DNA from: Planctomycetota bacterium
Lineage (GTDB): Bacteria > Planctomycetota > Planctomycetia > Planctomycetales > Planctomycetaceae
Length of the DNA: 36,191 nt
Reading direction: 5' to 3'
Assembly: GCA_022600195.1 (NCBI GenBank)
Contig: JAHZKX010000073.1
Coordinates: 1-36,191, forward strand
Shown: positions 17,697 through 26,713 of the stretch, in pieces
How positions within the stretch are numbered: position 1 is the first letter of the stretch
How the letters are laid out: each line of letters opens with the position of its first letter
The notes under the pieces: model-generated
Seen by the model: the letters and a program-made list of their open reading frames with translations, nothing else
Database searches by the model: none
What the model was told of the DNA's origin: nothing
Translations under genes and position numbers: made by a program

Positions 17697-18823
17697 TGAC
17701 CGATGCACGAACGAAACCTAAAAACTCAGGAAAGTCGCTGAAAATGATGCCAGACAAAGAGAAAAATGAATTTGCATCCTGGCAAGTCAACTGTCCCGTT
17801 TCAGTCACAGCAAATGCTGACTGTGTGACACTGGCGCACGGTGAAGGAGGCCGACTTTCTCGAAAACTGATTCAGGATAGGATCATACATTCTCTGAAGA
17901 ACGAATTTCTGATTGCCATGAATGATGCGGCACACCTCCCCGAAATACAGGGACCTCTGGCTCTGACGACCGATAGTTTTGTGGTCTCGCCATTGTTCTT
18001 TCCAGGGGGTGACATTGGTTCGCTCTCAGTTTTTGGTACGGTCAATGATCTGGCGGTCAGTGGAGCGAAACCACTTTGGATTACACTATCGTTGATCATA
18101 GAAGAAGGTTTGCCTCTGGTGGTTCTGGACCGTATTCTGGAAAGTATAGCTTGCGCTGCACAGGAAACGGGCGTCAAGATTGTTGCCGGGGATACAAAAG
18201 TGGTTCCCCGGGGAGCCGCTGATGGACTGTTTATCAATACCACAGGAGTGGGTGAACTCATCAAGCCGATTCCTCCAGGTCCGCAAACGTTACAGGAAAA
18301 GGACGAACTGATCGTCAGCGGTCCCATCGGCCGTCATGGGATTGCAATATTGACAGTACGTGAAGAACTGGCAATGGAACCGGTGCCTCAAAGCGACTGT
18401 GGTTCATTAATCCGCCCTGTCAAAAGATTACGTGAGGAACTGGGGGATCAGATTCGATGCCTGCGTGATGCAACCCGCGGAGGCGTTGCCGCTGTAATGC
18501 ATGAATGGGCGGAAGCCTGTGGATTGACTCTCAGCTTAGACGAACGCAGTATCCCCGTTTCACCGGAAGTACGGGGGGTTTGTGAGTTATTAGGCCTCGA
18601 TCCTCTACATGTTGCCAACGAAGGGACAATGCTCATCGCCGTGAAACAAGGGGCGGGTGCTGCCGCCGTCGAAGTGCTACAGTCACTCGCCGAAACTGCT
18701 GAGCCACGGTTGATTGGTACTGTGAATCCCAGAGGCATCGCTCCGGTCACGGTTCGTAGAACACTGGGTCCCGAACAACCCCTGGATGACCCTTTGGGAA
18801 GCCCACTACCACGAATCTGTTAA
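17696..18823 (+). CDS. hypE: Carbamoyl dehydratase HypE
   Basis: HypE dehydrates its own thiocarboxamide to thiocyanate, the CN donor. It belongs to the AIR-synthase/PurM fold: AHGEGGRLSRKLI near the N-terminus, DSFVVSPLFFPGGDIG, and RDATRGGVAAVMHEWA. It ends exactly in PRIC, the C-terminal cysteine that is carbamoylated. The ATG at 17696 shares one base with the hypD stop. A hydrophilic stretch of about 30 residues precedes the conserved core, longer than in many homologues. It is the last gene of the hydrogenase operon; no strong terminator follows before the convergent CBS gene. Confidence 0.95.
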   Translation: MTDARTKPKNSGKSLKMMPDKEKNEFASWQVNCPVSVTANADCVTLAHGEGGRLSRKLIQDRIIHSLKNEFLIAMNDAAHLPEIQGPLALTTDSFVVSPLFFPGGDIGSLSVFGTVNDLAVSGAKPLWITLSLIIEEGLPLVVLDRILESIACAAQETGVKIVAGDTKVVPRGAADGLFINTTGVGELIKPIPPGPQTLQEKDELIVSGPIGRHGIAILTVREELAMEPVPQSDCGSLIRPVKRLREELGDQIRCLRDATRGGVAAVMHEWAEACGLTLSLDERSIPVSPEVRGVCELLGLDPLHVANEGTMLIAVKQGAGAAAVEVLQSLAETAEPRLIGTVNPRGIAPVTVRRTLGPEQPLDDPLGSPLPRIC

Positions 18824-18887
18824 TACCGATGGACTTTTTTTGCTGGTATTTGAAGTGGTTGAAACCGAGTAATAAATATTTGCGTCG

Positions 18888-19394
18888 TCAACTTCGGTCT
18901 ATCGTAAATCTGAGGTTCATAATCTGAGACGTATCACGCAATGAACGTTCATGATCACTGTTGTGGACAAGTTGCTTGTAATAGGTTTCCATCGCTTCCA
19001 GGATGTCCCGTCGACTGACAATACCAAGCAGGACGCCCTTCTCTACTACAGGAAGGTGGCGAAGATTATGGCACGTAAAAATGGAAACGATCGCAAACAG
19101 CTCCGTATCCGGGGAAATACAAATCGGGTGCGAAGTCATAATGGTTTTAGCGCACTGTGCCGGACTGGGATTGCCGAAAAATAATTCATTTGAAACAGCA
19201 GACAAACAGTCTTTTTCGGAAACGAATCCCACCAGAAAATGTTTTCCGTTTCGTGTTTCCACGACTGGCGCATTTGAAACATGGTGTTTGAGTAAGAATC
19301 GAATAACTTCCGAGAGAGGCATCTCCGGCGTGACTACTTCCACATGGCTCGTCATAAAATTCCTGGCATGCGGTGATTCTTTTGGTTCATTCAT
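18888..19394 (-). CDS. Two-CBS-domain protein
   Basis: The protein consists of two CBS modules (about residues 11-66 and 82-140), with MTSHVEVVTPEMPLSEV, VGFVSEKDCLSAV, MTSHPICISPDTEL and LGIVSRRDILEAM as hallmarks. CBS pairs bind adenine nucleotides and report energy state. The gene lies 83 bases downstream of atpG in the same direction and has a GGAG ribosome site about ten bases before the ATG, so it may be the last member of the N-ATPase transcript. Stand-alone two-CBS proteins of this size include mycobacterial Hrp1, a hypoxia-induced protein; orthology is not claimed. The ligand is unknown. Confidence 0.88.
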   Translation of the reverse strand: MNEPKESPHARNFMTSHVEVVTPEMPLSEVIRFLLKHHVSNAPVVETRNGKHFLVGFVSEKDCLSAVSNELFFGNPSPAQCAKTIMTSHPICISPDTELFAIVSIFTCHNLRHLPVVEKGVLLGIVSRRDILEAMETYYKQLVHNSDHERSLRDTSQIMNLRFTIDRS

Positions 19395-19477
19395 AGGTTT
19401 TGTCTCCAGTTACAATCGTACTTTAATACTATCATTTTTGATGACACAAATGGTGCCCTTGACATGGATAAGATCAA

Positions 19478-20362
19478 TCACAAATCTTTAAGGGCTTCGA
19501 AGCCGGTGACTACGTCGAGTAATTCTTCCGTGATGGAAGTCTGCCTTTGCTGGTTATATTCTGACTGCAGGTTCACAAGCCGTTCCTTAATATTGCGTTC
19601 AGCAGCCTGCATGGAAGCAATACGACTGGCGTTCTCACCCGCCAGTGATTCGGCACAGGCGCGAAATAATGAAACAAATAAATACTGACGAATCAGACGC
19701 GATAACAAGATACTTCGATCCATCGTAAATGTGGGAAGTGTTCGCGAAGGCCAATTCCTCTTTTGGTAACGAAAGAAACGCCCGTCATCGATAGGAAGCA
19801 ATTGCAGGGCATGCGGTTTGTATGTCGACGCTGAAATTCGCTGATTATAGGAAATATAGATTCTCCCTAATCGTTTCTCGCTTCGCCATTGATCAATCCG
19901 AGCTAAAATATCGATCACCAGCGGCGCGATGCCTGTGGCTGATCCCGGTAGTGAAAAATCAAAATCGACATGGGCTCCCGCGTCCAGTAATTTTCCCAAA
20001 AGGCGTGAGCCAACGACCATCCAGGATAATTGCTTCTTTTCAGATGCTTTGTTTGAAAAATGCTCCCATGCATACGTCCCTATTTGCTCATTGAACTGGC
20101 CACACATTCCCTGATCGGATCCAAAAATAATGATGCCCGTTGCACCGTCAGCCTGCAGTTCCTGCAGACTCGATACCGGTTGACTCTCCCAAAGCACCAT
20201 TTTGAGACCCAGCTCGACGGTTTCGGAAAAGTCTGCCAGTGAGTCCACAGCCTGTTCATACTGTCGGATACTGACCGCGGCAAGTGTTTTCATAGTGCGG
20301 ACGACTGATTCAAGATCTTTGGTACTATCGATACTTCGTTTTAAGGATTCAAAATCTTGCAT
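19478..20362 (-). CDS. atpG: N-type ATPase gamma subunit
   Basis: This is the central rotor shaft of F1. The N-terminal helix (SLKRSIDSTKDLESVVRTMK) and the C-terminal helix (RIASMQAAERNIKERLVNL through ITEELLDVVTGFEAL) match the coiled-coil ends of gamma subunits. A middle segment with IIFGSDQGMCGQFNEQIG corresponds to the conserved beta strand and GDRGLCG-like turn. At 294 residues it is normal. It is the last gene of the ATPase operon and lies five bases after atpA. Confidence 0.9.
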   Translation of the reverse strand: MQDFESLKRSIDSTKDLESVVRTMKTLAAVSIRQYEQAVDSLADFSETVELGLKMVLWESQPVSSLQELQADGATGIIIFGSDQGMCGQFNEQIGTYAWEHFSNKASEKKQLSWMVVGSRLLGKLLDAGAHVDFDFSLPGSATGIAPLVIDILARIDQWRSEKRLGRIYISYNQRISASTYKPHALQLLPIDDGRFFRYQKRNWPSRTLPTFTMDRSILLSRLIRQYLFVSLFRACAESLAGENASRIASMQAAERNIKERLVNLQSEYNQQRQTSITEELLDVVTGFEALKDL

Positions 20363-20367
20363 CTGAT

Positions 20368-21900
20368 TTATTTCGTGAGATTGTGAGATTGAATAAGATC
20401 ACGTGCTGTATTAATAATTGCTCGTTGATCCTCTTCAGAAAGGATATGTCCTTCGAGTAATAGTTCACTCAGATCAGGGAATTCGTCGATCAGGATCTTC
20501 CTGGTTATTTGTTCTGCTTTTCGAATCTGAGACATCTCTGTTTTGTCAAACACGCCTGCTGCCATTGTCAGCAATATGGCAATTTGCTCGGGAACGGAAA
20601 GTGGCTCAAATTGGGACTGTTTGAAAATTTCTCGAACGCGTCGACCCCGTTCGAGTGTGGCAAGTGTTTCTTCATCCAAACGGCTGCTGAAACGGGAAAA
20701 TGCTTCCAATTCTTCAAACTGCGAATAGGACAACCGTAAGTCTCCTGCTACTGAACGGTAGACAGGTAATTGTGTTTTACCTCCGACACGAGAAACGGAT
20801 CGACCAACGTCAACTGCCGGGAGAATTCCTTTCTGAAACAACTGTGGAGAAAGGTAGATCTGACCGTCAGTAATCGAAATCAGATTTGTGGGAATATAGG
20901 CTGACAGATTTTGTGCTTCGGTTTCAGCAATGGGCAATGCCGTCAAAGAACCTCCGCCCAGGGAATCATTCAAATGAGTTGATCGTTCCAGCAATCGGGA
21001 ATGCAAATAGAAGATGTCACCAGGAAAAGCCTCGCGACCAGGCGGACGTCTCAAGAGAAGAGACAACTCTCGATAAGCGCGCGCATGTGATGTCAGGTCA
21101 TCGTAAATCACCAATACATCCCGACCCTGATCCATAAAGTACTCACCAAGCGTCGTAGCCGCATAAGGTGCCACGTAATGCAGCCCCGGTGGGGCATCAC
21201 TCTCTGCTACCACAACAGCCGTATATTCGAGTGCATCATGTTTTCGTAAATCATCTATCACTTTGGCAACCGAAGTATTGCGCTGGCCGATCGCACAATA
21301 AATACAAACCACATTCTTATTTCGCTGGTTTATAATGGTATCGATGGCAATTGCCGTTTTTCCCGTTTGTCGATCGCCAAGTATTAACTCTCGCTGTCCT
21401 CGACCAATGGGAATTAAAGCATCGATGACTTTGAGGCCCGTTTGCAATGGGACGGTAACCGGTGAACGATTAATAATAGACGCGGGTTCCCGTTCGTAAG
21501 GTCTGCGCTCAGCTGCCGATATGGAACCACGTCCATCGAGGGGACGCCCCACAGGATCAATCACTCTTCCAATTAATGATTCTCCAACGGGAATGTCAAG
21601 CAGGCGATGAGTTCGCCTGACTTCGTCCCCGGCGGCGATCTGATCACTATGATCAAGTAACACCACACCTATCTCATCGGCATCCAGGTTTAACGCCAAC
21701 CCCAGTACATGATTGGGAAACTGCAGGAGTTCTTCCACTTGCACATTCGGTAAACCATTGACACGTGCGTTACCACGGCCCACAGACGTAACCTCGCCAA
21801 CCTCAATCAGTCGTGCCTTGAACTCATGTTGAGCGAGTACCTCATCAAACAGATGAAATGTGTCATCGATTAATGAATTGACACTCAAATTCGTGACCAT
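20368..21900 (-). CDS. atpA: N-type ATPase alpha subunit
   Basis: This is the non-catalytic nucleotide-binding F1 subunit. The Walker A motif is GDRQTGKTA, followed by the conserved [23 protein letters not shown], the [28 protein letters not shown] segment and the SRVGGKTQ arginine-finger region. At 510 residues it is typical. N-terminal residues 1-25 diverge from standard alpha subunits, as expected for the N-type family and its altered peripheral stalk. It follows atpF by 51 bases and is followed closely by atpG. Confidence 0.94.
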   Translation of the reverse strand: MVTNLSVNSLIDDTFHLFDEVLAQHEFKARLIEVGEVTSVGRGNARVNGLPNVQVEELLQFPNHVLGLALNLDADEIGVVLLDHSDQIAAGDEVRRTHRLLDIPVGESLIGRVIDPVGRPLDGRGSISAAERRPYEREPASIINRSPVTVPLQTGLKVIDALIPIGRGQRELILGDRQTGKTAIAIDTIINQRNKNVVCIYCAIGQRNTSVAKVIDDLRKHDALEYTAVVVAESDAPPGLHYVAPYAATTLGEYFMDQGRDVLVIYDDLTSHARAYRELSLLLRRPPGREAFPGDIFYLHSRLLERSTHLNDSLGGGSLTALPIAETEAQNLSAYIPTNLISITDGQIYLSPQLFQKGILPAVDVGRSVSRVGGKTQLPVYRSVAGDLRLSYSQFEELEAFSRFSSRLDEETLATLERGRRVREIFKQSQFEPLSVPEQIAILLTMAAGVFDKTEMSQIRKAEQITRKILIDEFPDLSELLLEGHILSEEDQRAIINTARDLIQSHNLTK

Positions 21901-21951
21901 ACTTTCACTCTCAATCGTATTTCATCAATCTGATTTGATGAATTCAAATTT

Positions 21952-22749
21952 CTATGACGTCGATGGTACGTCAGTTTCTGATTCCACTGTGATTGCTTCA
22001 TTCAACGAGCGAACAAATTCTTCTTCGAGTTCCTCAAGTGCTTCCTGAACATTCCACGCGATTTTGTATCCAGCGACATGCAATTCGATTCCACAGATTA
22101 ATTCGTGTTTCTCACGAAAATCAATCTCAACTTCAGAACCCAGAAAGTCGTGCAGGAACACACGAACTTTTTCCAGATCTTTTTGATTTAGTGGAAATGC
22201 GCTTTCGACCAATACACGATGCTGTGTTGAATCGAGCAGTGAAACTATTCTACTTTTTTGCTGTTCGTCAATCTGGCCTATCTCATTCAGAAACACATTA
22301 ATGGTTAATTCCTGTAAATCGGCATTAGATAGTTCTGTCAGAACACGGCGACTCATATGCTGAATATGATCTGCCATTCGGAGACGAGCCTCACGGATGA
22401 AAGATTGCCTTTCCCTGGTAAGTGTCCGATACCATTCTGCCTTCGCTACATCGACTTCTGTCCGTGCACGCTCCAGATGCTCCTCACGCCAGCTCTGAAT
22501 CTCTTTCCCTGCCACAGCCAGTAGCTCCTCTTTGGCATGCACCAGCTCCTCCGTTTTCTGTTTAAAATTCGCTGATTCAGATTCAGCCTGTTGTTGAAAC
22601 GTAATGGCTTTTTCATGCTCTTGTGCAATTTGCTTTTCCCGTTCATTCATCACGTTAATGATCGGGTTATACAGGAAGTGTGTTAACAACCATACGAGCA
22701 CCAGAAAATTCAGAATCTGTGCAGTAAAAGTAAACCAGTCAATGGACAT
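21952..22749 (-). CDS. atpF: N-type ATPase b subunit with delta-like C-terminal extension
   Basis: This is the peripheral stalk. An N-terminal membrane helix (FTAQILNFLVLVWLLTHFLY, residues 7-26) is followed by a long charged coiled coil (about 30-150). A C-terminal domain (about 165-250) reads VLVESAFPLNQKDLEKVRVFL and ELICGIELHVAGYKIAWNVQEAL, resembling the C-terminal part of delta/OSCP. At 265 residues it is about 100 longer than a standard b subunit. No separate atpH gene occurs in the operon, so this protein probably supplies the delta function as well. That arrangement is known for N-type ATPases. Confidence 0.9.
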   Translation of the reverse strand: MSIDWFTFTAQILNFLVLVWLLTHFLYNPIINVMNEREKQIAQEHEKAITFQQQAESESANFKQKTEELVHAKEELLAVAGKEIQSWREEHLERARTEVDVAKAEWYRTLTRERQSFIREARLRMADHIQHMSRRVLTELSNADLQELTINVFLNEIGQIDEQQKSRIVSLLDSTQHRVLVESAFPLNQKDLEKVRVFLHDFLGSEVEIDFREKHELICGIELHVAGYKIAWNVQEALEELEEEFVRSLNEAITVESETDVPSTS

Positions 22750-22779
22750 TAATCGATCCTATGTTCTCGTTCGAGTTGG

Positions 22780-23058
22780 TTAACCACCAGATGACTGAAG
22801 AAAGTGATTCCAGAACGGATTCGCAAAGATGAGAATCATGGAAATCACAAAACAGTAAATTGCCGTTGATTCCACCATAGCCAGACCGACAAACAGGGTA
22901 CGCGTGATTGTGCTGGCTTCATCCGGCTGTTGAGCAATCGCACTTAATGCCTGTGCCAGTGCTCGCCCTTCCCCTAATGCAGGTCCAATAGAACCGATGG
23001 CGATGGTGAGACCCGCCGTGAAAATTGAAATTGCTGCGATAATCGTATCTGAATCCAT
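22780..23058 (-). CDS. atpE: N-type ATPase c subunit (proteolipid)
   Basis: This ion-carrying rotor ring subunit is a two-helix hairpin of 92 residues. Helix 1 has GPALGEGRALAQAL, with a carboxylate at Glu30. Helix 2 has VESTAIY, with the canonical ion-binding Glu63 followed by Ser64, Thr65 and Tyr68. The EST..Y pattern is the one used for Na+ coordination in Na+-driven F-ATPases, but the second Glu in helix 1 is the N-type feature and at least one N-type ring is thought to be proton-specific. The ion is therefore open. The loop ARQP-like segment reads AQQPDE. Confidence 0.93.
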   Translation of the reverse strand: MDSDTIIAAISIFTAGLTIAIGSIGPALGEGRALAQALSAIAQQPDEASTITRTLFVGLAMVESTAIYCFVISMILIFANPFWNHFLQSSGG

Positions 23059-23074
23059 AGAGAACTTCCTCTTT

Positions 23075-23803
23075 TTAGTTTTTCTCTGTTTGAGGTGGTC
23101 GCGAGTCTTCTTCTAAATCGTTTTCTTTCACACCCGGACCGTGATTAACTTGTGTGGCCGACGCAATATATACCATAGCCAGAACTGAAAAGATGTAAGC
23201 CTGAATCATACCTGTCAGTAACCCAAATGCCTGCATCAGAATGGGGACGAATAGTGGAACAAAGCCCAAAAGAATAGCACCGATGACAGAACCGCTCATC
23301 ATATTTCCGTAAAGTCGAACTGCCAGCGCCAAAGTTCGAGAAAGTTCACCGATAATATTAAAAGGCAACATTAATGGGGATGGACTGATATATTGTCTCA
23401 AGTAACTGGCAATCCCTCGCTGCGCGATTCCATAAATGGGAACAGCAACAAAGACGCACATTGCCAGAGCGGCTGTTGTGGAAAGTGAACTGGTGGGGGC
23501 CTGATATCCCGGAACAATTGATAGTGCGTTTGAAACGACAATAAAGATAAAAAGTGTCCCTACGAAAGGTAAATAAGAGCCCGGATCTTGCTGGCTGACC
23601 TCTCGGATCTGGTTTTGAAGTCCGAGTACAAGTACTTCCAGCAGATTTTGACCACGAGACATCTTCGTACTGGAAGTCAGTCGGCGTGTAATCAGCCATG
23701 ACCCGAAAACCAAAAACCCCATCACAAGCCACGTAAACAGAATGGTCCGGTTGAGAATGATGAATTCCCATTGCCAGAGCGGTTCATCAGGTAAATAGTT
23801 CAT
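23075..23803 (-). CDS. atpB: N-type ATPase a subunit
   Basis: This integral membrane stator subunit forms the ion half-channels. Several hydrophobic helices are visible. The key region reads ELSRTLALAVRLYGNMMSG, with the essential stator Arg near residue 163 and the conserved Asn. I set the start at the ATG at 23803, which shares a base with the atpR stop (TGATG). The open frame extends upstream to 23857, but that stretch lies inside atpR and is not hydrophobic. The length is 242 residues. The c-subunit gene follows after 16 bases. Confidence 0.92.
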   Translation of the reverse strand: MNYLPDEPLWQWEFIILNRTILFTWLVMGFLVFGSWLITRRLTSSTKMSRGQNLLEVLVLGLQNQIREVSQQDPGSYLPFVGTLFIFIVVSNALSIVPGYQAPTSSLSTTAALAMCVFVAVPIYGIAQRGIASYLRQYISPSPLMLPFNIIGELSRTLALAVRLYGNMMSGSVIGAILLGFVPLFVPILMQAFGLLTGMIQAYIFSVLAMVYIASATQVNHGPGVKENDLEEDSRPPQTEKN

Positions 23804-24120
23804 CAAACCGATTCCCTGTGTACAGATCTGTTTTCCGTTCCCACTAGACGTGTGCAAATATGTCTGGCAATCACAAATCCGATAAGACAGAGCGTCATAC
23901 GTTGCCAGCGTCCGGCCTCAGACAGCCAGATTCCGACAAACCAGAACCCGGTGAGTGTAATCAGGGTCCTGCTCAAAGAACTCACCAGAAACAACAGCCA
24001 GGGCTGACGTACTTTGTCTATTTTTTTGACGGTCATCCAGAGTCCGCCGAAGAAGATTGCTCCCAGCAGCATGCCGGTTCCCAGACTAACGATAAGCTCG
24101 ATCATGAAATTGAGGTTCAT
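23803..24120 (-). CDS. atpR: N-type ATPase accessory membrane protein AtpR
   Basis: This 105-residue membrane protein has about three hydrophobic segments (residues 6-31, 41-65 and 73-90) and a basic C-terminus. Small proteins of this type occur only in N-type ATPase operons, between atpQ and atpB, exactly as here. A proposed role is to bring a positive charge to the c-ring during assembly or ion selection; this is not proven. It overlaps atpQ by four bases and atpB by one. Confidence 0.85.
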   Translation of the reverse strand: MNLNFMIELIVSLGTGMLLGAIFFGGLWMTVKKIDKVRQPWLLFLVSSLSRTLITLTGFWFVGIWLSEAGRWQRMTLCLIGFVIARHICTRLVGTENRSVHRESV

Positions 24121-24476
24121 TTATCAATTTTCCCTTCTTTATGTAACCATTTCCAGGCATTGAAACAGCCCAAAGCAAGTCCACCGATCAATAACATCAG
24201 ACTCCATGAGTATTGTGTAGGCCAGCGTGTGTCGATCCATACTCCGACGATGGCACCGAGAACAGCGGGAATAGCGACAGACCAGCCAATCAATCCAAAC
24301 ATACCCAACCCAAACCAGATGGTGTGATGTTTCTCGTTTTTTGCCTTTAGCTTTCGAATTTCCTGGGCGGCAATGCGTTGTTGAATCTCTGTCTGATTCC
24401 GTAGTAGTTCGTTTGGTTCATTTTCGCCGCTGGAAGAATGGTTACCCTCCTCATGTGTCTGATCAAACATCGGCAC
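24117..24476 (-). CDS. atpQ: N-type ATPase accessory protein AtpQ (AtpI-like)
   Basis: The first half (about residues 1-50) is hydrophilic and helical with many Glu and Lys. Two membrane helices follow (about 52-78 and 90-108) with GAIVGVWIDTRWPT between them, the pattern of AtpI-type proteins that help assemble the c ring. Position, directly after atpC and before atpR, identifies it as AtpQ. Met1 (24476) or Met3 (24470) could be the start; either overlaps the end of atpC slightly. The 119-residue length fits. Confidence 0.85.
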   Translation of the reverse strand: MPMFDQTHEEGNHSSSGENEPNELLRNQTEIQQRIAAQEIRKLKAKNEKHHTIWFGLGMFGLIGWSVAIPAVLGAIVGVWIDTRWPTQYSWSLMLLIGGLALGCFNAWKWLHKEGKIDK

Positions 24477-24857
24477 TCACTCCCTGTTTAACAAAATGCC
24501 TGAGAATGTCTGCCTCCAGTTTCGCAATCGCAGAACGGACAAGTCGTTCTCGTTCATTTATAGCTGCAAATTCTTCAACCACTTTTTGACGAAGTGTTCC
24601 CAGATCATCGCCTTGAACCGCATAGATCGTTGAGATACGCACTTCCGATCCCGTTTTTGTTAATATTCCTCCACCCACTCCCAGATAATATTCGCAGTGC
24701 TCTTCATCCGTAAAAGTTAAAATGCCAGGTAACAGCGCAGAAATAAAGTCAACGTGTTTTGGTAAGAGGCAGAAAGAGCCATTTTCACCTTCAGCGATGA
24801 TTTTGGTCACCGGCTGATCTAGAAATATTTCAGTAGGCAATAGAATTTTCAAGTTCA

Positions 24858-24858
<1 letters not shown>
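24463..24858 (-). CDS. atpC: N-type ATPase epsilon subunit
   Basis: This small rotor subunit of F1 can inhibit ATP hydrolysis. The N-terminal beta-sandwich shows the hallmark GENGSFCLLPKHVDFISALLPGIL (given here only as a pattern around residues 25-48: GxxGxFxxLPxHxxFxxxLxPG), followed by a C-terminal helical pair. I use the ATG at 24858, which shares a base with the atpD stop; the codon before it is a TTG that could also be read. The 131-residue length is normal. Confidence 0.9.
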
Positions 24859-26381
<1,523 letters not shown>

Positions 26382-26463
26382 CATGAGTATGAAATTTCAA
26401 AATCGTTTCTTTTTCGATACCGGACAGCAACCATGCATGGGACCAGTCACCCGGCTAATGGTT

Positions 26464-26486
26464 TTCCCCATACAGACACAGGGGTT
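26464..26486. promoter_or_regulatory. Candidate operator TTCCCC-N11-GGGGTT
   Basis: CCCC and GGGG are separated by exactly 11 bases, the same arrangement as in the site before the histidine kinase gene (31383-31405). The site lies 206 bases from atpD and 228 from ppsA. See the finding on the shared motif. Confidence 0.4.
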
Positions 26487-26713
26487 TATCTCCATAGGAT
26501 TTCTGTAGCTCCCCGGTACTAAATAGATTGGAGGATTGTCTAAAATATTTAAGAGGCAGGGATTTGTACATCGTCGCCAAAAATTAATATATATAATGGA
26601 CACTGGTGATACCAGCATTGTTGATGGAATTCATCACAGGTTGGAGCCAGGAGTATTACGGGCGAGTCTAATCCGCGATGCATATTAAAATTTAGAAGAG
26701 AAGGAACGGGTCA

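Noticed and set aside
18824-18887. AATACC/GGTATT around a T-run as terminator of the hydrogenase operon
   Set aside because: The stem is only six pairs and the T-run lies inside the loop, so it is not an intrinsic terminator.
26569-26597. Sigma-70 promoter for ppsA
   Set aside because: A good TATAAT exists but the only -35-like hexamer is 22 bases away; kept only as a note in the control region.
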